DNA of 64,000 bases, from NCBI GenBank assembly GCA_045600225.1, contig JAZRXL010000021.1:1-64000 (forward strand), written 5' to 3'. The notes below the pieces were generated by a model. It worked only from the letters and a program-made list of their open reading frames with translations, did not search any database and was not told the origin of the DNA. Origin of the DNA: UBA1181 sp045600225 (lineage in GTDB: Bacteria; Bacteroidota; Bacteroidia; Bacteroidales; Paludibacteraceae). Shown here in pieces: positions 52,090-59,578 of this stretch (the stretch's first letter is position 1; each line of letters opens with the position of its first letter). The translations under genes were made by a program, and so were the position numbers.

Positions 52090-54358
52090 GATAAGCTCCT
52101 TTTTGAAGGATTTAATTGGAAAAGATTTAATTACGGATGAGTTTGTTGCTGTATTCGAATTGGTAAAAAATTCTTTTGATGCACATGCGCAAAATGTCAA
52201 AGTGATATTTGAGAATCAATATGATCCAACTAATGCTCGAATAATCATCTGGGATAATGGTAGAGGCATGGATCGATCAGATTTGAAAAACAAGTGGTTA
52301 TTTGTTGCACATTCTGACAAGAGAGATGGAACAGAAGACAAAGACTACAGAGACAAAATCAAAAACAGACGAACCTTCGCCGGTGCCAAAGGAGTTGGTC
52401 GTTTCTCGTGCGATAGATTGGGACGGTATCTCAATATGATTTCTATCAAAGATGCAGATAATGCACTAATAGAAAATCTCAAAATAGATTGGACTTCATT
52501 TGAACAAGATTCAAACAAAGAATTCATTGATATAAAAGTTGAGCACAATGTTTTATCTCATATAGATTATGATAACTTTCAGAAAGGAACGATCTTAGAA
52601 ATTTCTGGACTTCGCGACGTATGGGACAGAGACAAAATAATAAAACTGAAAGTTTCTTTAGAAAAACTCATAAATCCGATCCAAGGAAACAATGTTGATG
52701 ATTTTGCAATAAATATTATTGCAAAAGATGAATTACTTCAAGACGAAAAAGAAAAAGATGAAAGAAACAGAGTTAATGGTATTGTACGAAATATAGTATT
52801 TGAACGGTTAGGATTAAAAACCACTCAAATCAAAGTCAGTATTACAGATAATGGAGGAACGATTACTACTATCTTAACTGACAGGGGAACAGAAATTTAT
52901 ACACTCAAAGAGCGTAATCCGTATACCAATTTATTTGCTATTGATATTGTTTTATTTGTATTGAACAGAGCCGGTAAAATAAATTTCAAAAAAATAATGG
53001 GTGTTGATTCCGTGAAATATGGATCTGTTTTTATTTACAAAAATGGATTTCGTATATATCCATTTGGAGAAGAGGGAGACGATACTTTACAAATAGATCG
53101 ACGTAAGCAACAAGGTTTCTATCGTTATTTAGGAACACGTGATTTGATAGGACGCATCGAGGTAAATGGAGAGCAATCTGGTTTGAGAGAAACAACAAGT
53201 CGCGATGGTGGTTTTATAAGAAATGAATCCTGGGATCAATTAGTTGAATTTTTCTATGACAAAGTTTTACGTAGACTTGAGTCTTATACCGTTGGAATTA
53301 TTAAATGGGGAGATGAGAAATTTGACAAAGAAACAGGAGAAATTATTCAACCAGAATTAAAACCAGAAGATGTTAAGGACAAAATATTGGATATAATTTC
53401 TAATCTAACTAAGGCTAAAGAAGTTATTGACGTTCAATACAATCAAGATTTTTTACAAATCTATGAGTCTAAACAAGGGAAAAGTGCGTCTCAACTTGTG
53501 AAAAACCTCACACGTATGGCCGAAGAGTCAAACAATCCACAAATTGTCAAACAGGCAAAAGCTCTTGAAAAACAGGTTTCTGAGATGAGGCAATCAATTG
53601 GGGAACTTGAACGAGAAAATGCTAATAAGACTGAGGAAAACAAGAGTATACAAAAAATCAACTCCCAAGTTAGAACGGAAAACATATTTCTCCTTTCTGA
53701 TGTAAATGCAAATGTGGCACAATTAACAAGTTTGCATCATCAAATTACTCACACATCAAATACTATTGATGAGTTTGTGCTTGTTGCCATAGAGGCAATT
53801 CAGAATAATAAATATAAAGATGCCCTAGAATATCTAAATTACATCCACGAAGAGAATCAAAAAATTTCAATATTGTCTAATTATGTAAGCAAAGCAAAAT
53901 TTAATACCAAGGTCGAAAAAATAGAAGAAGATATTATTAGATTCATAAATGAATATATATCAAACGTTTATACAAGTTTACATAAAAAATTAAAAATTTC
54001 CGTTCGTACAAATTGCGAGAGAGATGTTCGATTGAGATTTTCTCCTATTGAGATGATCATGGTATTAGATAATCTTTTTGATAATTCCGAGAAAGCATAT
54101 AAAGAGATTTCTGGCTGCAAAAAAATAGATATAGAATGGAAGTATGAAGAAAATCTAATAATGGTTTATCGAGATTATGCTAGTGGCATTACAGACGACG
54201 CACTTCCAAGAGTTTTTGATTATAGATTTTCGACAACAGGCGGTGGAGGATTAGGAATGTTCCATGTCCGAGAAATCTTGTCACGTATAGGTGCTTCAAT
54301 TAATATAAATAATAAAGTTAATACAGGTGTCGAATTTTTAATCACATTCAAAATATGA
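52070..54358 (+). CDS. Protein with two GHKL ATPase domains (Hsp90/MORC-like plus histidine kinase-like)
   Basis: The 762-aa protein has an N-terminal Hsp90/MutL/MORC-type GHKL domain: N-box ELVKNSFDA (Asn34), DNGRGMD (62-68), then GAKGVGRFSCDRLGRY. The middle forms a long coiled coil (about 470-545). A histidine kinase-like part follows, with a possible phosphoacceptor in LTSLHHQITH (His556/557), N-box DNLFDNS (667-673), degenerate G1 (DYASGI) and intact G2 (TTGGGGLGM). It overlaps M1 by 20 bp (alternative ATG at 52079) and the next gene by 4 bp. Likely a DNA- or phage-state-responsive ATPase that signals to the receiver protein; this is inference. Confidence 0.85.
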   Translation: MEQMQFKISSFLKDLIGKDLITDEFVAVFELVKNSFDAHAQNVKVIFENQYDPTNARIIIWDNGRGMDRSDLKNKWLFVAHSDKRDGTEDKDYRDKIKNRRTFAGAKGVGRFSCDRLGRYLNMISIKDADNALIENLKIDWTSFEQDSNKEFIDIKVEHNVLSHIDYDNFQKGTILEISGLRDVWDRDKIIKLKVSLEKLINPIQGNNVDDFAINIIAKDELLQDEKEKDERNRVNGIVRNIVFERLGLKTTQIKVSITDNGGTITTILTDRGTEIYTLKERNPYTNLFAIDIVLFVLNRAGKINFKKIMGVDSVKYGSVFIYKNGFRIYPFGEEGDDTLQIDRRKQQGFYRYLGTRDLIGRIEVNGEQSGLRETTSRDGGFIRNESWDQLVEFFYDKVLRRLESYTVGIIKWGDEKFDKETGEIIQPELKPEDVKDKILDIISNLTKAKEVIDVQYNQDFLQIYESKQGKSASQLVKNLTRMAEESNNPQIVKQAKALEKQVSEMRQSIGELERENANKTEENKSIQKINSQVRTENIFLLSDVNANVAQLTSLHHQITHTSNTIDEFVLVAIEAIQNNKYKDALEYLNYIHEENQKISILSNYVSKAKFNTKVEKIEEDIIRFINEYISNVYTSLHKKLKISVRTNCERDVRLRFSPIEMIMVLDNLFDNSEKAYKEISGCKKIDIEWKYEENLIMVYRDYASGITDDALPRVFDYRFSTTGGGGLGMFHVREILSRIGASININNKVNTGVEFLITFKI

Positions 54359-55293
54359 GACTTCAGTATAGTGTTTTATGGGTAGATGACCAAAAGGAAA
54401 AATTTGAAAAACTCAAATATGATCAGCAGATAAAAGAGTTTATAGAATCTTTGTTTTTTGGTGCTCATCTTACTTTTGTGGAAACCGTGACCGAAGCGAT
54501 AAATGCTGTCAGAAAGAGGAAGTTTGATGTGATTTTCTCGGATTGTAATATAGGCGAGGATGAGAAAGGAGATGAGTTTATAAAAAAAATTAGGGAATAT
54601 AATGTAAATACAGAGGTGTTATTTTATTCTGCGCAAGAGGAAGTTAAAGCATTGAATGTAGATAGAATTTCATTTTTCAATATACCCGAACGTTCTGGTT
54701 ATCAAGAGTTGTTGACTCGAATGAAGAATCTCATTCTTTTGACCATAGAAAAATTACAAGACTTAACAAATCTTCGAGGACTTGTTATGGCAGAAGTAAG
54801 TGATTTGGATTCTATGATGATAGATATCATTTTGTCCGGGGCATATAATGAACAAAATAACAAACAATATTTTTATGACCATCTTATCAGTCATTGTGAA
54901 AAAAACATTAAAGATAATTTGGTAAAACCTTCTGAAGAAGTATGTAATTCGACATGTTTTCACGAATGGAAAAACAAAAATATTATTGAGATTGTAAAAC
55001 AACGAAGTTTTGAATCATCCCTAAAGGCACGTGCAGTTGGACATCTTATGGGTGGAAAATTTTATGAATATTATTACGAAGAGATAATAAAAGTTCGAAA
55101 TGACTTGGCTCATTGCAAAAGTGAGTTGAAAGATGGGAAAGAAGTTCTACATACTTTAAAAGGAGATGATGTTATGTATGATGCAGAATCTATTGCTAAA
55201 ATACGTCAAAACATAACAAAATATAAAAAACAATTTGAAGAATATCTAAAAATGAAAAATACAATCATAACTAATATTTATTCGGATAAGTAA
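54355..55293 (+). CDS. Receiver-domain protein with HEPN-like C-terminal domain
   Basis: The 312-aa protein has an N-terminal response-regulator receiver domain: VLWVDDQ (Asp11, Asp12), phosphoacceptor Asp63 in FSDCNIG, and Ser in LFYSAQEE. The expected Lys near FFNIPE is missing, so phosphorylation may be altered. The C-terminal part is helical and ends with VRNDLAHCK (Arg248, His253), which fits the R-x4-6-H motif of HEPN ribonucleases. It overlaps the ATPase gene by 4 bp, so the two are a coupled pair. HEPN assignment is from the motif and helical context only. Confidence 0.78.
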   Translation: MRLQYSVLWVDDQKEKFEKLKYDQQIKEFIESLFFGAHLTFVETVTEAINAVRKRKFDVIFSDCNIGEDEKGDEFIKKIREYNVNTEVLFYSAQEEVKALNVDRISFFNIPERSGYQELLTRMKNLILLTIEKLQDLTNLRGLVMAEVSDLDSMMIDIILSGAYNEQNNKQYFYDHLISHCEKNIKDNLVKPSEEVCNSTCFHEWKNKNIIEIVKQRSFESSLKARAVGHLMGGKFYEYYYEEIIKVRNDLAHCKSELKDGKEVLHTLKGDDVMYDAESIAKIRQNITKYKKQFEEYLKMKNTIITNIYSDK

Positions 55294-55295
55294 CT

Positions 55296-56318
55296 ATGCA
55301 ATATAAGAGAATACGAGTTTTTGAAGGATTCGCAGGTTATGGAGGTGGTTCGTTTGGTTTAAAGAGATTAAAAGAGAATCTTCCTAACTTTGAATATGAG
55401 GTAGTTGGTTATTCTGAGTATGACAAATTTGCGTCAAAACTATTTGATGCAAATCATAAAGATAAAGACGGAAACCCTTTAAAGAATTGGGGCGATATTA
55501 CAAAAATTGATCCTAATGAACTTCCTGATTTTGATATGTTTATGGGAGGATTCCCTTGCCAACCCTTTTCGTCTGCTGGTATGCAAATGGGAACAGAGGA
55601 TCCATATGGTCGTGGTGCTATGCTTGGACATATTATACGGATATGCAAAGTTAAGAAACCTAAATACCTATTTTTGGAAAATGTCAAGGGATTTACTCAT
55701 GGAAAATTCCAGCCTATTCATGACCAACTGGTAAAAGATTTAAGAGTAATGGGATATGGAGAGAATCCGTTAGCAAAAGCAGTTCTAAACTCAAAAGATT
55801 ATGGCATTCCACAGAACCGAGAACGTTTATGGATGTTTGCTCAGATGGGAGGACTTCCTGAATCTTTCAATATAGTTCCTACCCCAATAGATTCGGAAGC
55901 CAAGATGGCAGATTTCTTGGACTTTGCACCTGCCCCATCGTTGTATCTGTCAGATGATCAAATTGCTCATCTAAAAGTCAAGCATAATATAGACTCTTTC
56001 GTTGTGGACACTCCATTATGCTTTGATGTGTACAATAAGAAAATCAAGCGTGATGGTTATAGTATAACTATAACACAACCTGAACACAATAGCCTTAGAG
56101 TCATTGAAGTACCCAAAGCTGAAGAGAAAGAAATAGTTCGAAAGATGTCTGTTCATGAACAATTCCGTCTTATGGGATTCAGAATATCAAGAGACTTAAA
56201 GGATTGTGAAATCGATTTTGATGGACAATCGTACTCTCAGCTTTCAAAAAGAGCTGGTAATGGATGGGATGTTAATCTAGTGGGTATTTTATTAACACAT
56301 ATATTTAAACAATTATGA
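55296..56318 (+). CDS. C5-cytosine DNA methyltransferase M2 of an LlaJI-like system
   Basis: The 340-aa protein shows motif I (FEGFAGYGGGSFGL), IV (GGFPCQPFSSAG), VI (FLENVKG), VIII (QNRERLWMF) and X (GNGWDVNLVG). The short target-recognition region (about 200-290) differs from that of M1. It starts 2 bp after the receiver gene and overlaps the next by 4 bp. A second, dissimilar C5-MTase in one operon supports an LlaJI-like system with an asymmetric site. Confidence 0.9.
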   Translation: MQYKRIRVFEGFAGYGGGSFGLKRLKENLPNFEYEVVGYSEYDKFASKLFDANHKDKDGNPLKNWGDITKIDPNELPDFDMFMGGFPCQPFSSAGMQMGTEDPYGRGAMLGHIIRICKVKKPKYLFLENVKGFTHGKFQPIHDQLVKDLRVMGYGENPLAKAVLNSKDYGIPQNRERLWMFAQMGGLPESFNIVPTPIDSEAKMADFLDFAPAPSLYLSDDQIAHLKVKHNIDSFVVDTPLCFDVYNKKIKRDGYSITITQPEHNSLRVIEVPKAEEKEIVRKMSVHEQFRLMGFRISRDLKDCEIDFDGQSYSQLSKRAGNGWDVNLVGILLTHIFKQL

Positions 56319-57601
56319 AACTTGATCTAGGGTCTTTTGCATTTAACATCAAAGTTCAGGAAGGAACTGGAACTCCCTCCTGGGGTACACATCTTGGACA
56401 AGGAGTTGATAAAAAAATCATTGTTGAAGATGCAGAAAATTTATTTACATCGATGGTTTACTCTGCGGTTCCAGATATAGATCAAGTAGGATGTCCACTA
56501 GGGAAAGGAGGTAATAAAAGGAAAGATTTTGAATTTTGTTTAGCTAGTATTTTTAAAAAAGTGTATGTGAATGAGATTCATGTGGATAATGCGAGCTTTT
56601 TGTTACTGGTTGTGAAAAGTGTTGGGGATGAGTTTCATAAAAATCGTCGGACGCTGAAATATAGCAGGAGAATGACATATAGAGGGGATTCAATTAACGA
56701 AGATTGTATTTCAAAGATAAAACAAACACTTGGTTATACTGATGAGGATGCGTGGTTTGTGAGTCATTTGTATACGCATAATCAAGATGAATTGCATCTT
56801 TTCTCTCACAAGTTAAAAAATCAGACGTATGCTAATAGCAAAGACAAAAGCAATGCTTTAAATAGTATTGTAGAAGCCGAAAGAACTCAACTTGAAACCT
56901 TCCTGAAAAAATGCGATAGTGCACCATTAGAAAAAGAAAGTGACGAAATACATGATGAAGGAATAACAGAGGATGAAAAATTCTCAGATGTATGTCATTA
57001 TACATCCTTGGAAAGCGCTATAAAAATCATAAATGGTTGTGACGATGGAAAGATTGGTTTTTTAGCAAGTAGAAGTGATTGTTTGAATGATCCTAATGAG
57101 TGCAGAATTCTATTGGAAGAAACCAAAGAGCGTTCAGTAGATTTCCCATATGTGCTTTCTTTCTGTAATAGCATAGATAACCCCATAATGTGGAGATTGT
57201 ATAATTCTAAAATCGCATTTCAGTTCTCGAGAGATGTAATTGAAAAGGATTTGAGGTCAGAAGATAATTTAGAATTTAAAGAAGTTGATTATGTAGGTAA
57301 GGCTTCCGATGCAAAGCCTGGGAACAAATTCTTTACGAAATATGAAGATTATAAAGTGGAAGATGAATGGCGAATCGTTGATAAATCAAATGAATTTACG
57401 ATAGTAAACGAACGATATGGCATGATTCAGTTAAGAAGGATGATATATGTTCCATCCAGTAGTTTAGAAAAAATAATTGTTTATGAGTTTGAAAATACAA
57501 AATTTGATTCGATAAAAGAACAATTAGGCAAACTACTTAGTAGTAAATCCTTAGATGCAGTAAAGATAGAAAAAACACAATGTGCAGAATTTAAAAATTA
57601 G
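56315..57601 (+). CDS. DUF2971-like protein with N-terminal module shared with the McrB subunit
   Basis: The 428-aa protein has an N-terminal module (about 1-165) that clearly resembles the N-terminus of the next protein: GSFAFNI...GTPSWGTHLGQ, PSMVY, CPLGKGGNK, RTLKY, TLGYTDEDAWFVS. The C-terminal half (about 225-420) has the pattern of DUF2971 proteins: CHYTSLESAI (His228), LNDPNE, VLSFCNS, IMWRLY and DEWRIV. DUF2971 has no proven activity that I can cite; the His/Tyr/Glu layout recalls ADP-ribosyltransferase-like folds, which is speculative. Tight spacing (4-bp overlap before, 5 bp after) places it in the operon core. Confidence 0.75.
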   Translation: MKLDLGSFAFNIKVQEGTGTPSWGTHLGQGVDKKIIVEDAENLFTSMVYSAVPDIDQVGCPLGKGGNKRKDFEFCLASIFKKVYVNEIHVDNASFLLLVVKSVGDEFHKNRRTLKYSRRMTYRGDSINEDCISKIKQTLGYTDEDAWFVSHLYTHNQDELHLFSHKLKNQTYANSKDKSNALNSIVEAERTQLETFLKKCDSAPLEKESDEIHDEGITEDEKFSDVCHYTSLESAIKIINGCDDGKIGFLASRSDCLNDPNECRILLEETKERSVDFPYVLSFCNSIDNPIMWRLYNSKIAFQFSRDVIEKDLRSEDNLEFKEVDYVGKASDAKPGNKFFTKYEDYKVEDEWRIVDKSNEFTIVNERYGMIQLRRMIYVPSSSLEKIIVYEFENTKFDSIKEQLGKLLSSKSLDAVKIEKTQCAEFKN

Positions 57602-57606
57602 GAAAA

Positions 57607-59430
57607 ATGACAATAGACTTTGGCTCTTTATCTTTTAACATGATTATTACCTCTGGAGGAGGAACTCCTTCTTGGGGAACTGCTTTAGGTCAGAATGAAG
57701 GACATAAAATTACATTTCCTGGTTATCAGGAATTTATCCCTTCTATGGTTTATAAAATGGTGCCAAATATGAATTTGGTAAAATGTCCTTTAGGCAAAGG
57801 AGGAAATAAACCTCAATATGCAAGTTCTTCTGATTACGAATATGTTATTGCTAGCAATTTTACAAAGGTTTTTGTGAATGGCAAGATAGTTGAAAATGGT
57901 AGTTTTGTTTTACTCGTTACAAAAGAGCTGAATAATGCACATTCTGGTCGGTTGACGTTGAAGTACAATCCTAAAATTGAGTATGATGGCATTTCTAATG
58001 TTGATTGTTATAAGAAGATTCAAGACACATTGGGCATTACTGAGAATGCAGCTTGGTTTGTTTCAGACATAGATATTAAAGATCAGGAAGAACTTCATTT
58101 TACTGCATTCATTGGTGACTCTAAAAAATCATTGTCTTTTGACTCTTCTGATGAGAGAAAGAAATTTATGATATCATTATTACCAGAAGATTATAATGGT
58201 GTGATATCATCAATGAAATTCTCGGGAACCACTTGGGGGTGTCAATTCCCCCTCCAGCAAATCCTCTACGGAGCCCCAGGCACAGGCAAATCACACGGAG
58301 TAAAAGAAAAGGAGGGAGAATTCTCAAAGGTTATTCGCACAACGTTCCATCCTGATAGTGACTATTCAACATTTGTTGGTGCTTACAAGCCAACAATGGC
58401 TTCAAAAGAAAGAATATATTCTGCAGATGAACTCATAGGAAAACTAACGACCATAAAGGAATCTGGGGTTTCTTATCCTTGTCACAAATTCTCTGCTCAA
58501 TACTGGGAATCTTTGAAAGATTTACCTGCTGCAGAAATAAAACGAATTGTAACTGCATGCGGATTTACAGACTCCATGACTGTTGAAGTTGGCAAAGGAG
58601 TTTCTATTGGTCAAGAGCTCGCCTCAAAATCTGACGATAAGAAAATCACATACTCCTTTGTAAAGCAAGCCTTCCTTAAAGCATACATCGAGGCGTGGAA
58701 GCGACATGACAAAAGAGAGAATGTGCTGCTTGTGATTGAGGAAATAAATCGTGGCAACTGCGCACAGATTTTTGGTGACTTGTTCCAGTTGCTCGACCGC
58801 AATGACGAAGGATATTCGGATTATCCTATTCAGGCTGACGAAGATATAAGAATGGTTCTGGCTGATGAATTTGTCAATCTCGAAAACATTCCAGAAAACG
58901 TGAAGAGTGGCGAAGAGTTGCTTCTCCCTCCCAACCTCTACATCTGGGCCACTATGAACACAAGCGACCAGAGCCTCTTCCCTATCGACTCAGCCTTTAA
59001 GAGAAGATGGGATTGGAAGTATGTGCCTATTGACACGAAGAAAGAGAATTGGACAATTAAGATTGGCGACAAAGATTATTCTTGGTCTTCGTTCCTTGAA
59101 AAGATCAATGAGGAGATTGATCGCACTACTCATTCAGAGGATAAAATGCTCGGTTTCTATTTCTGCCGTGCCAATAATGGTGTCATAGACGCAGATAAAT
59201 TTGTGAGCAAGGTGTTGTTCTACATCTACAATGATGTGTTCAAAGACTACGGCTTTGATCGTGAGATGTTTAAGGATGAGGAAGGAAAGGTTATGTCTTT
59301 CAAGTCGTATTATAAGACAGATGGCACAATCAACGAGAGGATGGTTTTAAAATTCTTGGACAATCTGAAGGTGGAAAAGAATACTATCGAAGATAATGCA
59401 AACAACGACCCAAACATTAAGACTGAATAA
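57607..59430 (+). CDS. McrB-like AAA+ subunit (R1) of an LlaJI-like system
   Basis: The 607-aa protein has an N-terminal module (about 1-170) shared with the preceding protein. The AAA+ domain of the McrB/AAA_5 type follows: Walker A GAPGTGKS (222-229), Walker B LVIEEINRG (about 375-383), and MNTSDQS (450-456) where McrB has its MNxxD GTPase motif; FKRRWDW may supply Arg fingers. It would power translocation with the R2 nuclease. GC content rises at about 58230, where the AAA+ part begins. The stop overlaps the next start (TAATG). Confidence 0.87.
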   Translation: MTIDFGSLSFNMIITSGGGTPSWGTALGQNEGHKITFPGYQEFIPSMVYKMVPNMNLVKCPLGKGGNKPQYASSSDYEYVIASNFTKVFVNGKIVENGSFVLLVTKELNNAHSGRLTLKYNPKIEYDGISNVDCYKKIQDTLGITENAAWFVSDIDIKDQEELHFTAFIGDSKKSLSFDSSDERKKFMISLLPEDYNGVISSMKFSGTTWGCQFPLQQILYGAPGTGKSHGVKEKEGEFSKVIRTTFHPDSDYSTFVGAYKPTMASKERIYSADELIGKLTTIKESGVSYPCHKFSAQYWESLKDLPAAEIKRIVTACGFTDSMTVEVGKGVSIGQELASKSDDKKITYSFVKQAFLKAYIEAWKRHDKRENVLLVIEEINRGNCAQIFGDLFQLLDRNDEGYSDYPIQADEDIRMVLADEFVNLENIPENVKSGEELLLPPNLYIWATMNTSDQSLFPIDSAFKRRWDWKYVPIDTKKENWTIKIGDKDYSWSSFLEKINEEIDRTTHSEDKMLGFYFCRANNGVIDADKFVSKVLFYIYNDVFKDYGFDREMFKDEEGKVMSFKSYYKTDGTINERMVLKFLDNLKVEKNTIEDNANNDPNIKTE

Positions 59431-59573
59431 TGGATAATAATGAGATAGTTGTGGAAGGAACAGAGTACAATGCTCTGTTTGATAATATCCGTGAACTAAT
59501 AGAATCTGCTCGCACCAATCCAAAAATCCAGACAGTGTCTGGACAATTCATAAATTCAGAAAACGAGGAATAA
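59430..59573 (+). CDS. 47-aa protein between R1 and R2
   Basis: The small acidic protein starts MDNNEIVVEGTEYNALFDN and continues as a helix (IRELIESARTNPKIQ) to a polar tail. Its ATG shares one base with the R1 stop (TAATG), and it ends 5 bp before the R2 start, so it is translated in series with them. The arrangement argues for a real gene. It might be a small structural or inhibitory subunit; function unknown. Confidence 0.7.
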   Translation: MDNNEIVVEGTEYNALFDNIRELIESARTNPKIQTVSGQFINSENEE

Positions 59574-59578
59574 AAATC

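Noticed and set aside
52070..55293. A plain two-component transcription regulator pair
   Set aside because: No DNA-binding output domain is seen on the receiver protein, and the kinase partner carries an extra Hsp90/MORC-like ATPase domain, so a standard two-component call does not fit.
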